Positions 28,174-36,928 of a stretch of 64,000 nucleotides of DNA are shown here, in pieces. The stretch lies in NCBI GenBank assembly GCA_020135845.1, contig JACHTQ010000002.1, positions 1-64,000 of the forward strand, read 5' to 3'. Position numbers and translations under genes: made by a program. The notes under the pieces are model-generated. The model had not been told where the DNA came from. It saw only the letters and a program-made list of their open reading frames with translations, and made no database searches. Position 1 is the stretch's first letter. Every line of letters begins with the position of its first letter. The DNA comes from Campylobacter sp. W0018 (GTDB lineage Bacteria; Campylobacterota; Campylobacteria; Campylobacterales; Campylobacteraceae).

Positions 28174-28206
28174 AAATGCATGATTTAGAAATCTTTTTCT
28201 AAATCA
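28165..28206 (-). terminator. Hairpin between cmeC and the small convergent gene
   Basis: TGATTTAGAAA (28181-28191) and TTTCTAAATCA (28196-28206) form an 11-bp stem with a 4-base loop. On the minus strand it is followed by TGCATTTTTATTTTAAAG, a credible U-tract, so it should end the small convergent gene, whose last codons it includes. On the plus strand no U-run follows, so cmeC may stop here less efficiently. Confidence 0.65.
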
Positions 28207-28436
28207 GCACTTGTAATTTTATAAGCCTTGTAAATAGCTGGCAATATTTTCCTTATTGCGTAATCATAATGATAAAATCGTTTATACATCTCTTGGGCAT
28301 TTAAATCTTTTGCGTTTTTAAAGTCAAAAACTTCAGTATTTTTCAATTTGTCAATATTTTCATCAAAAAAAGAATAAAATTCCGATCTTTTTTTAAATAA
28401 AGCATTTAAATTCTCGATAATTTCTGATTTTTCCAT
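28185..28436 (-). CDS. Small hypothetical protein (Cj0364-like)
   Basis: 83 residues from ATG at 28436 (MEKSEIIENLNALFKKR). The open frame extends to 28487, but AAGGAT at the right distance favours the inner start. It is charged and helical, with aromatic pairs (FYSFFDENID, YKRFYHYDYAIRKILP). No membrane segment or known domain. Function unknown. Convergent with cmeC and divergent from the HemN-like gene; it is monocistronic. Confidence 0.75.
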   Translation of the reverse strand: MEKSEIIENLNALFKKRSEFYSFFDENIDKLKNTEVFDFKNAKDLNAQEMYKRFYHYDYAIRKILPAIYKAYKITSADLEKDF

Positions 28437-28545
28437 AATATAATATCCTTTTAAAATTATTTTATTAAAATATAAAGAATTTACCATTAATTTAGTAAAA
28501 ATTTGATAAACTTTTTCCTCTTACTTTAATATTTAGGTTTATTCG

Positions 28546-29886
28546 ATGAATTTGTTTCAAAATTTAGCTTTAAAATATTCTCATATGATGATGGAAAAGT
28601 CTTTAGAAAAAGGTTTTAATGTTGAGCTTTTAAAAGAACCAAAAGAAAAGATCCCGAAAAATGATAAAACTTATATGCTTTACGCTCATATACCTTTTTG
28701 TCATACTTTTTGTCCTTATTGCAGTTTTCATAAATATTATTATGATGAAGAATTGGCTAAAATTTATTTTGAAAATCTGAAAAAAGAAATACTCTTAATT
28801 AAAGAAAAAGGGTTTAATTTTACCTCTATGTATGTTGGTGGCGGTACAACCCTTATCCATGAAGAAGAATTATTAAAAACCTTAGAACTTTGTAAAAAAA
28901 TTTTTGATATTAAAGAAATTTCTTGCGAAACAGATCCAAATCATATAAAGCCCGAAAAACTTTCCATGTTTAAAGGTGTAATCGATAGATTAAGCTGTGG
29001 AGTTCAAAGCTTTAATGATGATATTTTGAAAAAAGTAGCAAGATATAACAAATTTGGCTCTTCTCAAATGCTTCAAGAAAAAATTTCAAAAGCTATGAAT
29101 ATTTTACCTATTTTTAGTATAGATTTAATCTTTAATCTCCCAGGACAAACAACAGAACAACTCTTAAATGATTTAACAATAGCCAAAAGTTTAACTCCTC
29201 AGCAAATTACAACCTATCCTTTAATGAAATCAGGATTAACCAAAGATAATATAGCTAGAAGCTTAGGTGTAAGCGCTCAAGATAATGAATTTAAATTTTA
29301 TCAAATCATACGAGACTTTTTTAAAGATTATCAGCAAAATAACGGCTGGAGTTTTTCTTTAGAAAAAAATACATTCAATGATGAATATGTAAGCTCACAT
29401 CATGAATATTTAGGAGTTGGCAGCGGTGCTTTTAGCTTTTTAGACGGAGAGCTTTTAATCAATGCTTTTGACTTAAATGATTATTCTAAACTTATAAAAG
29501 AAAAACAAAATGCAAATATCGCAAAGGCTAATTTTAGTAAAAAAGAGATCATAAAATATGTCTTTTTAACTGAAATTTTCGCAGGAAAGATTGATATTAA
29601 ACGCTTCAATAAAACTCTTAATTGTGATCTTGAAAAAGAGCTTTTTGTTGAACTTTTAGGTCTTAAAATGAGTGGGGCTATCAAAAAAGAAGGTGATTTT
29701 TTAACTACAAGTAAATTTGGTCAATATCTTTTTGTTGTTTTGATGAAAGATTTTTACACTGGAATGGATCTTGTTCGTGCGGTCTTTAGAGACAATAAAC
29801 GCATTAAAAATAGAAACTTTATTGATATTATGAAAGAAGATGTTAATCCGCTTGAGCCTGCTAGTATGGAGATCAAAGCGAATTAA
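28546..29886 (+). CDS. HemN/HemW-like radical SAM protein, coproporphyrinogen oxidase family
   Basis: 446 residues. The radical SAM cluster motif is HIPFCHTFCPYCSFHKYY (Cys-x3-Cys-x2-Cys followed by a further Phe/Tyr set). Then MYVGGGTTLIHEEEL (SAM-binding GGGT), SCETDPNHIKPEKL, RLSCGVQSFNDDIL and IDLIFNLPGQTTEQLLND, all typical. The residue after CPYC is Ser, with no further Cys of the HemN CxxxCxxCxC type, so HemW- or HutW-like activity (haem trafficking or breakdown) is as likely as true oxygen-independent coproporphyrinogen oxidase. Corresponds to Cj0363c. hemJ converges on it. Confidence 0.85.
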   Translation: MNLFQNLALKYSHMMMEKSLEKGFNVELLKEPKEKIPKNDKTYMLYAHIPFCHTFCPYCSFHKYYYDEELAKIYFENLKKEILLIKEKGFNFTSMYVGGGTTLIHEEELLKTLELCKKIFDIKEISCETDPNHIKPEKLSMFKGVIDRLSCGVQSFNDDILKKVARYNKFGSSQMLQEKISKAMNILPIFSIDLIFNLPGQTTEQLLNDLTIAKSLTPQQITTYPLMKSGLTKDNIARSLGVSAQDNEFKFYQIIRDFFKDYQQNNGWSFSLEKNTFNDEYVSSHHEYLGVGSGAFSFLDGELLINAFDLNDYSKLIKEKQNANIAKANFSKKEIIKYVFLTEIFAGKIDIKRFNKTLNCDLEKELFVELLGLKMSGAIKKEGDFLTTSKFGQYLFVVLMKDFYTGMDLVRAVFRDNKRIKNRNFIDIMKEDVNPLEPASMEIKAN

Positions 29887-29891
29887 AAAAA

Positions 29892-30344
29892 TTAAAATGG
29901 GCGAACGACTATCATTAAAGCAATGATAATAAACATAATTGTAGGAAATTCATTATAAACTCTAAAGTATTTTCCACTTTTTGTATAAATATCTTTAGAT
30001 AAGGCTTTTAAACAAAAATAATTATGTATATGAAAAAGGATTAAAAGCGTTACACAGGTAAGTTTTACATGCATATAAGCCGCTCCCTCCATTAAAATTT
30101 CTTTATGAGCATGCAGCATTAAACTTCCAGTAATTAAAGTCACAATCATTGCAGGATTTTGTATGGCAAAATAGAGTTTTCTCTCTTGAATTTTTACCAC
30201 ATCAGTAAAACCTTTATTTTCTTTATGTTCCACATGATATACAAAAAGCCTTGGCAAATAAAAAAGTCCAGCCATCCAAGAAACAAAAGCTAGATAATGC
30301 ACCCATTTGATCCAAAAATAATACTCATTAATCCATTCTGTCAT
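29892..30344 (-). CDS. hemJ: Protoporphyrinogen IX oxidase HemJ
   Basis: 150 residues with four hydrophobic helices. The conserved HemJ face is visible: IKWVHYLAFVSWMAGLFYLPRLFVYHVEH (cited as KWVHYLAFVSWMAGL, then LPRLFVYH), MLHAHKEIL and MHVKLTCVTLLILFHIHNY, and the C-terminal VYNEFPTIMFIIIALMIVVRPF. HemJ oxidises protoporphyrinogen to protoporphyrin in bacteria lacking HemG/HemY. It overlaps lspA by 17 bases. The opposite neighbour is a HemN-like gene, consistent with haem metabolism. Confidence 0.88.
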   Translation of the reverse strand: MTEWINEYYFWIKWVHYLAFVSWMAGLFYLPRLFVYHVEHKENKGFTDVVKIQERKLYFAIQNPAMIVTLITGSLMLHAHKEILMEGAAYMHVKLTCVTLLILFHIHNYFCLKALSKDIYTKSGKYFRVYNEFPTIMFIIIALMIVVRPF

Positions 30345-30789
30345 TTTTACTCCTTCTTTTTATAAAAATTTCTTGTATAAAAATCAATGCAACACTAATA
30401 TTTATCATAATATCTGCTACATTAAAAATAGCAAAATTAAACCATTTATGCCAAAAAAACATATCCACAACTCCACCATGCACGAAACGATCTAAAAGAT
30501 TTGAACATCCAGAACCTAACATTATCCCAAAAGCTATAACATGTTCTTTTAAAAATTTTTTTTGCCAAAAAAGATAAATTACAAGTATCAATATAAATGC
30601 CAAATGAAAATATTTTAAATAATGATCTAAAAAACTAAGCATTGAAAATGCAATACCGGTATTTAAAGTAAAAGTTAAATCAAAATATTCACTTTGCCAC
30701 CTCATCCCCCCTAAAGTCAATTGCTTAATCCATTGATCTAGGACAAATGCTGCTATAAAACAAGAGATAAATTTTAAATTTTTATTCAT
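30328..30789 (-). CDS. lspA: Lipoprotein signal peptidase (signal peptidase II)
   Basis: 153 residues, four membrane helices. Cleaves the signal peptide of lipidated prolipoproteins at the inner membrane. The catalytic aspartates lie in [20 protein letters not shown] and [29 protein letters not shown] near residue 45 is the family's NTG motif. It overlaps glmM upstream by 8 bases and hemJ downstream by 17. Several lipoprotein genes in this window would depend on it (cmeA, cmeC, 16192, 19282). Confidence 0.95.
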   Translation of the reverse strand: MNKNLKFISCFIAAFVLDQWIKQLTLGGMRWQSEYFDLTFTLNTGIAFSMLSFLDHYLKYFHLAFILILVIYLFWQKKFLKEHVIAFGIMLGSGCSNLLDRFVHGGVVDMFFWHKWFNFAIFNVADIMINISVALIFIQEIFIKRRSKNDRMD

Positions 30790-32119
30790 TTAAAGCTTTC
30801 TTGAAAAAATTAACAACATTATTCATTTCTTTTTCTAAAACTTTATTGTCTTTATTTTCTAGCAAAAGTCTGATTAAATTTTCAGTTCCAGAATAACGAA
30901 ATAAATAATTGATATTTTTATTTTTCAAATCTTTTTTTAATTCTTTTAAACCTTTAATTTTTTCTAAATCTTTTTTTTCAGAAATTTTCAAATTCGTTAA
31001 AAGTTGTGGATAAGGCTTAATTTGACTTAAAATAGCACTCGCACTTTTTTTCTTTGAAAGCATTAATGCACTAAATTGCAAGGCGGCTATAAGTCCATCT
31101 CCTGTTTTAGCATAATCACCAAAAATAATATGCCCACTTTGTTCTCCACCAAAATTTCCACTGATGGCTTTTAGTTTTTCAAGTACATATTTATCCCCAA
31201 CATTGCAAGTTTCAAGTGAAATTTCATGCTTATTTAAAAATTCTTTCAATGCCCCATTACTCATAATAGTTGCAACAACGCTTGATTTTAACTTGCCTTG
31301 CTCTTTTAAATAAAGAGCTAAAACACCCAATAAACTATCACCATGTGCCACTTCACCTTTTTCATTCACCACCACTAAACGATCAGCATCTCCATCAAAA
31401 GCAAAACCAACATCTGCACGAAATTTTATCACTTCAGATGCTAAATTTGAAGGGTGTAAAGCTCCGCAATTTTCATTGATATTAAGTCCATTTGGTTGAT
31501 CATTGATCACAATAACTTCTGCCCCAAGCTCTCTAAATACAGTTGGTGCTACCTTATAAGAAGCTCCATGCGCCACATCTAAAACAACACGTAATGATTT
31601 TAAAGTTAAATCTTTAGGGAAAGAATTTTTAATTGAAACAATATAACGTCCTATAACATCATCGATTCTTTTAGCTTGTCCTATTTGATCCATACTCACT
31701 TTAGAATCTTGTATAAGCTTGTCATTAAAATAAATTTCTTCGATTTTTCTTTCAACATCTTCATTAAGCTTATTTCCATGCGCGTCAAAAAATTTAATAC
31801 CATTATCATAATAAGGATTATGAGAAGCTGAGATCATTATACCCGCATCACAACGCATATCTTCTGTCAAAAAAGCAATAGCAGGGGTTGGCATAGGTCC
31901 TATTTCAATGACATTATATCCTATGGAAGTCAAACCTGATACAATAGCATTTTCTATCATATAGCCACTTCGTCTAGTATCTTTACCTACTAAAATATTA
32001 TTTGTAATACTTTTATCTTTAAAATAAATTCCAGCAGCCATAGCTAAACGCATCGCTAAAAAACTATCTAAAAATTCTCCAGCTTTTGCTCTTACGCCAT
32101 CTGTTCCAAAAAGTTTCAT
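30782..32119 (-). CDS. glmM: Phosphoglucosamine mutase
   Basis: 445 residues. Converts glucosamine 6-phosphate to the 1-phosphate for UDP-GlcNAc, hence peptidoglycan and lipid A. Active-site serine is Ser99 in [16 protein letters not shown]. The metal loop is [15 protein letters not shown], the sugar-binding loop [10 protein letters not shown], and the phosphate-binding loop [14 protein letters not shown] near the C-terminus. It starts FGTDGVR as usual. It overlaps lspA by 8 bases and is the first gene of the glmM-lspA-hemJ operon. Confidence 0.97.
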   Translation of the reverse strand: MKLFGTDGVRAKAGEFLDSFLAMRLAMAAGIYFKDKSITNNILVGKDTRRSGYMIENAIVSGLTSIGYNVIEIGPMPTPAIAFLTEDMRCDAGIMISASHNPYYDNGIKFFDAHGNKLNEDVERKIEEIYFNDKLIQDSKVSMDQIGQAKRIDDVIGRYIVSIKNSFPKDLTLKSLRVVLDVAHGASYKVAPTVFRELGAEVIVINDQPNGLNINENCGALHPSNLASEVIKFRADVGFAFDGDADRLVVVNEKGEVAHGDSLLGVLALYLKEQGKLKSSVVATIMSNGALKEFLNKHEISLETCNVGDKYVLEKLKAISGNFGGEQSGHIIFGDYAKTGDGLIAALQFSALMLSKKKSASAILSQIKPYPQLLTNLKISEKKDLEKIKGLKELKKDLKNKNINYLFRYSGTENLIRLLLENKDNKVLEKEMNNVVNFFKKALNE

Positions 32120-32159
32120 TTATATCCTTTTTTGATAGTATTGCTTTAAATTATAACAA

Positions 32160-32206
32160 AAAATAAAGTCTGAAAAACTAATAGACTTAAAAAAGTCTAT
32201 TAGTTT
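32160..32206 (-). terminator. Terminator of the cytochrome c peroxidase gene
   Basis: AAACTAATAGACTT (32175-32188) pairs with AAGTCTATTAGTTT (32193-32206): a perfect 14-bp stem with an AAAA loop, 4 bases after the stop at 32211. On the minus strand it is followed by TTTCAGACTTTATTTTTTG. A strong intrinsic terminator that keeps glmM from being read through. Confidence 0.85.
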
Positions 32207-32210
32207 AGAA

Positions 32211-33230
32211 TTAGAATTGAGGTAATGGTGTTTTTTCAGTAGAAGCTGGAAGCTGAGGATAAACTATTTTAGGTTTAACGCCTGTTAAAGATTTTAAAAA
32301 TGTTTCAATACTTTTTGCATCTTTATTAGAAATATTAATTCCAAGTTGCACACTTCCCATTTCTTTAATAGCATCAGTTAGCTTCCAAATCGCACCATTA
32401 TGAAAATAAGGCGCTGTTTCGGCTACATTTCTTAAAGTTGGAGTTTTAACCATTCCATTTGCATCCCCTTTAAAATCGCCTAAATTAGAAAATTTATATT
32501 TTCCAGCCACTTGAAAAGGTTGCATATTTCCACCCAAATTCACTCCATTATGACAAGCTACACATCCTTTATCTATAAAAAGTCTTAAACCTTTTTTCTC
32601 ATCACTACTCAAAGCTTTTTCATCGCCGTTTAAGAAAGCGTCAAAACGTGATGGAGTGATCAAAGTTCTTTCAAAATTTGCTATCGCATCAGCTATATTA
32701 TCAAAACTAACACCACTTTTGCCATAAATTTCTTTAAATTCTTTCACATATTCAGGTAAAGATGAAATTTTTTCAACAGCTAATTTTGCAGGAGTAGCCA
32801 TTTCCGGTTCTGATTGTATAGGACCTTTAGCTTGATCTGCTAAATTTTTTGCACGACCGTCCCAAAACTGCACATTATTTAAAAATGCATTATAAACAGT
32901 TGGGGAATTTAAATGATGAGGATTCTCTTTCCATCTATTTCCTATAGCAGTTGAAACCCCATCTGCACCTCCTAAACCTAAATTATGACAAGTATTACAT
33001 GAAATAATACCACTTTTTGAAAGTCTAGGTTCAAAATAAAGTTTTTTGCCGAGTTCAACTTTTCTAAGATCAAATTGACTTGCTTTTACCCCATTTGATT
33101 TTAAAATTTCCTCAACGCCTTTTTGATCCTTTGGCAAAGGTTTTAAACCGGAATTTTTGGCTTCATCGATTAGATTCATTGCACTTAGACTTGAAGCAAC
33201 AAAGATTGCTGTAAACAATAAAGTTCTCAT
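32211..33230 (-). CDS. Periplasmic di-haem cytochrome c peroxidase (Cj0358-like)
   Basis: 339 residues with a Sec signal (RTLLFTAIFVASSLSA). Two haem c sites: ISCNTCHNLGLGG (about residue 77) and CVACHNGVNLGG (about 222), each CxxCH. Also NSPTVYNAFLNNVQFWDGRAKNL and VKTPTLRNVAETAPYFHNGA, which are conserved in bacterial CcpA/MauG-type peroxidases. It reduces hydrogen peroxide to water using cytochrome c electrons. Monocistronic, with a strong terminator. It lies on the minus strand, divergent from plsY. Confidence 0.94.
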   Translation of the reverse strand: MRTLLFTAIFVASSLSAMNLIDEAKNSGLKPLPKDQKGVEEILKSNGVKASQFDLRKVELGKKLYFEPRLSKSGIISCNTCHNLGLGGADGVSTAIGNRWKENPHHLNSPTVYNAFLNNVQFWDGRAKNLADQAKGPIQSEPEMATPAKLAVEKISSLPEYVKEFKEIYGKSGVSFDNIADAIANFERTLITPSRFDAFLNGDEKALSSDEKKGLRLFIDKGCVACHNGVNLGGNMQPFQVAGKYKFSNLGDFKGDANGMVKTPTLRNVAETAPYFHNGAIWKLTDAIKEMGSVQLGINISNKDAKSIETFLKSLTGVKPKIVYPQLPASTEKTPLPQF

Positions 33231-33379
33231 CTTTACTCCTTTATGGAATTAAAAATTTAAATTTATTAATTTATTTTAATAAATTATGAATCAATAATAT
33301 TCTTTTAATACTTAAATAAGAATAAAAAATATGTATTAATATTTTTTATTCTTAGCTAGACTTATTTATTTTTTTTATC

Positions 33380-33385
33380 TATAAT
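33380..33385 (+). promoter_or_regulatory. -10 element upstream of plsY
   Basis: TATAAT in TCTATAATATTTTTTTGC, about 40 bases upstream of the preferred plsY start, with a long T-rich stretch in front. The divergent region 33231-33431 also serves the peroxidase gene on the other strand. Confidence 0.45.
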
Positions 33386-33431
33386 ATTTTTTTGCAAACA
33401 ACCTAAAAATAATATTATGAGGTTTATAACA

Positions 33432-34043
33432 GTGGAAAATTTAATCATTTATGCCATAGCTTATTGTCTAGGCGCAATTCCTTTTGGCTTAATTTTGGCA
33501 AAAAAATTTGCAAATATAAACATTAAAAACCAAGGATCAAGAAATATAGGAGCAACCAATGTTTTAAGGGTTGTAAAAGAATACAATCCCGCTTTAGCTA
33601 AAAAACTTGCCATTGCAACAGTGACTTTAGACTTTGCAAAAGCAGCATTGCCTTTACTTATATTAAAATTTTTAAATTATGATTTAAATGTGCTTTGGAG
33701 TGTTGCCGTATTAGCCGTATTTGGACATTGTTATTCTATTTATTTATTATTTGAAGGAGGAAAAGGCGTTGCTACAGGTGCTGGAGCGATGATTGTACTT
33801 TTACCTTTAGAAGTTATAACAGCTTTTATTGTTTGGTTTATCGTAGGTAAAATTTTTAAAATTTCTTCTTTAGCATCTTTGTTGGCTTTGGCAACTTTCA
33901 TTGGAAGTTCTTTTGTTTTTAACTATAATATGGAAATTATCAATACTCACGCACCTGTATTTATCATAGCTTTTCTGATTTTTTATAAACATATTCCAAA
34001 TATTTATAGATTGATTTTCAAAAAAGAATGCAAAGTTATATAA
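33432..34043 (+). CDS. plsY: Acyl-phosphate glycerol-3-phosphate acyltransferase PlsY
   Basis: Transfers the acyl group from acyl-phosphate (made by PlsX, also in this window) to glycerol-3-phosphate. From GTG at 33432 the protein is 203 residues, beginning MENLIIYAIAYCLGAIPFGL. Motifs are GSRNIGATNVLRV, FEGGKGVATGAGAM and the late YKHIPNIYRL; five or six membrane helices. The frame is open to an ATG at 33417 (MRFITVEN), but no ribosome site precedes that, whereas AGG lies 9 bases before the GTG and the C. jejuni protein begins at the same residue. It overlaps folB by 16 bases. Confidence 0.94.
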   Translation: MENLIIYAIAYCLGAIPFGLILAKKFANINIKNQGSRNIGATNVLRVVKEYNPALAKKLAIATVTLDFAKAALPLLILKFLNYDLNVLWSVAVLAVFGHCYSIYLLFEGGKGVATGAGAMIVLLPLEVITAFIVWFIVGKIFKISSLASLLALATFIGSSFVFNYNMEIINTHAPVFIIAFLIFYKHIPNIYRLIFKKECKVI

Positions 34044-34345
34044 GTGTAAAAATCCATTTTAAATGTATTATCGGAATTTTAGACTTTGAACGCAAAAAAA
34101 AACAAAAAATTTGCGTTAAATTGAAAGCTAAAGCAAATGATTTTTTAGACTATGCAAAGGTTTCCAAAAAAATCAAAAAAATATATAAAAAAGAAAAATT
34201 TTTCACCCTAGAAGAATCTTTAGAATTTGTAAGCGAAAAACTTCATTCTAAATTTCCTCAAATCTCTTATTTAAAAATAGCAACTTTTAAGCCCAAAATA
34301 ATAAAAAATAGCAAAGTTGGAGTAAAATTAAAAAAAAGATATTAA
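34028..34345 (+). CDS. folB: Dihydroneopterin aldolase family protein
   Basis: 105 residues, short for FolB (usually about 115-120). It keeps VKIHFKCIIGILDFERKKKQ, where the family has the IGhxxxER pocket with its Tyr/Glu residues, and ESLEFVSEKLHSKFP. The usual late Lys and Pro residues (KPxA) appear only as FKPKIIKNSKVGVKL. FolB cleaves dihydroneopterin in folate synthesis. Assignment as folB rests on this fold and on the C. jejuni Cj0356c position; catalytic competence is not certain. Coupled to plsY (16-base overlap). Confidence 0.78.
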   Translation: MQSYISVKIHFKCIIGILDFERKKKQKICVKLKAKANDFLDYAKVSKKIKKIYKKEKFFTLEESLEFVSEKLHSKFPQISYLKIATFKPKIIKNSKVGVKLKKRY

Positions 34346-34382
34346 AATTTTTTTAAAGATATCTAAACATTTACTTAAACTG

Positions 34383-34391
34383 TGTTATAAT
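34383..34391 (+). promoter_or_regulatory. Extended -10 promoter of cosR
   Basis: TGTTATAAT is a perfect extended -10 (TG-n-TATAAT), 33 bases before the cosR ATG. It lies in the 79-base gap after folB, so cosR probably has its own transcription start. Confidence 0.6.
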
Positions 34392-34424
34392 TTTTTAAAA
34401 TTTTCTTATTACGAAGGATAAAAA

Positions 34425-35096
34425 ATGAGAATTTTAGTTATAGAAGATGAAATTAGCCTTAATAAGTCTATTATAGATAAACTTAATGATTTCGGCTATC
34501 AAACTGATTCATCGGAAAATTTTAAAGATGGGGAATATTATATTGGAATAAGACATTATGATTTGGTATTAGCAAGCTGGAATTTATCCGATGGTGATGG
34601 CGTAGAACTTATCAATATCATAAAACAAAAATCTCCTAGAACTTCAATAGTTATCATATCTTCAAAAATCGATAAAGAAACAGAAATAAAAGCCCTTAAA
34701 GTAGGTGCTGATGATTTCATAAAAAAACCTTTAGATTTTGATGTTTTATTAGCAAGAATTGAAGCAAGATTAAGACTTGGTGGAACAAATGTGATTAAAA
34801 TTGAAGATCTTATCATTGATCCAGATGAAGAGAAAATCACCTATAAAGATCAAGATATAGAACTTAAAGGAAAACCTTTTGAAGTTCTAACTCATTTAGC
34901 TAGACATTCAGATCAAATCGTATCTAAAGAACAACTTTTAGATGCTATTTGGGAAGAACCTGAGCTTGTAACTCCAAATGTTATCGAAGTAGCCATTAAT
35001 CAAATTCGTCAAAAAATGGATAAACCTTTAAACATTTCTACTATTGAAACGGTTCGCAGAAGAGGATATCGTTTCTGCTTTCCTAAAAAATCTTAA
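34425..35096 (+). CDS. cosR: Orphan OmpR-family response regulator CosR
   Basis: 223 residues. Receiver domain 1-115 has the acidic pocket IEDE at the start, the KKPLDF lysine loop and an ISSK segment. The position of the phospho-acceptor Asp is Ser: the text reads DLVLASWNLSDGDG. The C-terminal winged helix (about 125-222) reads LTHLARHSDQIVSKEQLLDAIW and VAINQIRQKMDK, then RRRGYRFCFP. CosR is essential in C. jejuni and controls oxidative stress genes including ahpC and cmeABC. No histidine kinase gene is adjacent. Followed by a strong terminator. Confidence 0.95.
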   Translation: MRILVIEDEISLNKSIIDKLNDFGYQTDSSENFKDGEYYIGIRHYDLVLASWNLSDGDGVELINIIKQKSPRTSIVIISSKIDKETEIKALKVGADDFIKKPLDFDVLLARIEARLRLGGTNVIKIEDLIIDPDEEKITYKDQDIELKGKPFEVLTHLARHSDQIVSKEQLLDAIWEEPELVTPNVIEVAINQIRQKMDKPLNISTIETVRRRGYRFCFPKKS

Positions 35097-35098
35097 TA

Positions 35099-35139
35099 AA
35101 ATTTTTACACCACAAATGGTGTAAAAATTTATCTTTTTT
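35099..35139 (+). terminator. Terminator of cosR
   Basis: AAATTTTTACACCA (35099-35112) and TGGTGTAAAAATTT (35117-35130), a perfect 14-bp stem with a CAAA loop, followed by ATCTTTTTT. A textbook intrinsic terminator directly after the cosR stop. Confidence 0.88.
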
Positions 35140-35214
35140 GCCTAAATTTTATATTATCTTTAAGTTTGATTATTGTATAAACTAGACAAATATTATTAGC
35201 TTAGAAAGGTTATA

Positions 35215-35460
35215 ATGGCTCTTTTAATAACAAAAGATTGCGTATGTTGTGACGCTTGTAGAGAAGAATGTCCTGATGAGGCTATTTATGAACATAGTCC
35301 AATTTATGTTATTGATGCTGATCTTTGCTCTGAATGTGTGAATGATTTTTCAGAACCTGCTTGCATAGTAGCCTGTCCTTATGAGTGCATCATTCCAGAT
35401 CCTGATAACATAGAAAGCATAGAAGAGTTAAAATTAAAAAATCGCAATAGAGATTTATAA
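35215..35460 (+). CDS. 4Fe-4S ferredoxin (FdxB-like, YfhL type)
   Basis: 81 residues. The first cluster is CVCCDACREECPDEAIY (Cys-x2-Cys-x2-Cys-x3-Cys-Pro). The second is CSECVNDFSEPACIVACPYECI, with the eight-residue insert between the first two Cys seen in YfhL and Allochromatium-type ferredoxins. It is a low-potential electron carrier; the partner is unknown. Corresponds to Cj0354c (fdxB). The stop overlaps the next gene (TAATG), coupling it to the Ppx/GppA gene. A second ferredoxin gene of the same type lies at 51666. Confidence 0.93.
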   Translation: MALLITKDCVCCDACREECPDEAIYEHSPIYVIDADLCSECVNDFSEPACIVACPYECIIPDPDNIESIEELKLKNRNRDL

Positions 35461-36926
35461 TGGCAAAAAAAACCGCTGTTGTTGATTTAGGATCAAATTC
35501 AATTAGAATGGTGATTTTTGAAAAAACTTCAAGATATGGTTTTTACACAACTTGTGAATACAAACGTAAAGTAAGACTAGGGGAAAATTCTTACAATAAT
35601 GGTAAAATTCTTCAAGAAGAAGCCATGCAAAAAGCTGAAAATGCTTTAAAATTTTTCAAACAATGCTCTTTAAAACATAAATGTAAGAAAATTTTTATCA
35701 TAGGAACTTCGGCTTTAAGAGATGCTCCAAATTCCAAAGAATTTATAAAAAGAATTAAAAATAACCTCAATTTAAATATTCGATGTATTGATGGGAAAGA
35801 AGAAAGTTATCTGGGTGGCTTAGCCGCTTTAAATCTTTTAAGCCCTTTTAAAGATGCCACTACTCTTGATATAGGCGGAGGATCAAGTGAACTTTGCTTG
35901 ATTAAAAATAATAAAATAATTTCTTGTATTTCTTTAGATATAGGAACAGTCAGATTAAAAGAATTGTTTTTTGATAAAGGAAAAACCGCCAAATCTTTAG
36001 ATCAATTTATCGATCCAATTTTAAAACAAATCCCTAAAGAATTTTGTAATCACAATCTTATAGCCATAGGTGGAAGCTTAAGAGCTATTTCAAATTCTAT
36101 TATGCAAAAAAATTCTTATCCTTTGAAAAATTTACATGATTTTCGCTACGATTTAGAAGATGAAAAAGAACATATTGAAAAAATCCTTGAAGCTAAGATT
36201 GATTCTTTGGCAAATTTTGGTATTAAAAAAGATCGTTTTGATACTATCAAAAAAGGAATTTTTATATTTTTAAAAATTGCCCAAAAACTTAATGCAAAAC
36301 ATATTATAACAAGTGGAGTAGGAATTAGAGAAGGAATATATTTAAAAGATTTATTACGTCCAAATAATCGTTTTCCTGTGAATTTTAATCCTAGTTTAAA
36401 ATCTTTACAAGATAGATTTTTACAAGAAGATAAAAATAATCATACAGCTAAATTCGCAATGCAATTATTTAATGTCTTAAAAAGTATTCACAAAATTCAT
36501 GATCATTACAAACAAAGCTTACTAGCCGCGGCTAAACTATGTCATATAGGAGAATATTTAAATTTTTATTTTTCAAATGAACACTCTGCACATTTTGTTT
36601 TAGGTGGATTAAACTATGGTTTTTCGCACAAAGAAAAAGTTTTAATCGCAAATATTATTAAGCTGAATGGAAAAAAAATTAATCCTTATAATCTAGAACC
36701 CCATAAACAACTTTTACCTAATTTTCATATTCTTTCTTGGCTAAATTTCATACTTAATCTAGCAAAAACTCTAAATAATACCAATGAAAACAAAATTAAT
36801 TTTACTGTTTTAGACAATACGCTTTATATTTTTAACGAATTTAAAGAATTAAATTTACCAAAAGAAGAATTGAAAAAAATTGCAAAACCTGCATCAATTG
36901 CTTTAAGTCTTAATCAAAAGCCTTAA
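35460..36926 (+). CDS. Ppx/GppA family phosphatase (exopolyphosphatase or pppGpp phosphatase)
   Basis: 488 residues. N-terminal acetate-kinase-like ATPase fold: VVDLGSNSIRMVIFE, then TSALRDAPN, GKEESYLGG and TLDIGGGSSELCLI with SLDIGTVRL, plus AIGGSLRAIS. C-terminal HD-like helical domain from about residue 320. It hydrolyses polyphosphate and/or pppGpp to ppGpp, so it acts in stringent and stress responses; which activity dominates cannot be told. In C. jejuni such proteins handle both. Corresponds to Cj0353c. Coupled to the ferredoxin; convergent with fliO (2-base gap). Confidence 0.92.
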   Translation: MAKKTAVVDLGSNSIRMVIFEKTSRYGFYTTCEYKRKVRLGENSYNNGKILQEEAMQKAENALKFFKQCSLKHKCKKIFIIGTSALRDAPNSKEFIKRIKNNLNLNIRCIDGKEESYLGGLAALNLLSPFKDATTLDIGGGSSELCLIKNNKIISCISLDIGTVRLKELFFDKGKTAKSLDQFIDPILKQIPKEFCNHNLIAIGGSLRAISNSIMQKNSYPLKNLHDFRYDLEDEKEHIEKILEAKIDSLANFGIKKDRFDTIKKGIFIFLKIAQKLNAKHIITSGVGIREGIYLKDLLRPNNRFPVNFNPSLKSLQDRFLQEDKNNHTAKFAMQLFNVLKSIHKIHDHYKQSLLAAAKLCHIGEYLNFYFSNEHSAHFVLGGLNYGFSHKEKVLIANIIKLNGKKINPYNLEPHKQLLPNFHILSWLNFILNLAKTLNNTNENKINFTVLDNTLYIFNEFKELNLPKEELKKIAKPASIALSLNQKP

Positions 36927-36928
36927 AG

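Noticed and set aside
34028..34345. folB as a pseudogene because it is short and lacks part of the usual C-terminal motif
   Set aside because: The frame is intact, coupled to plsY, and the same short form occurs at this position in C. jejuni as I recall.
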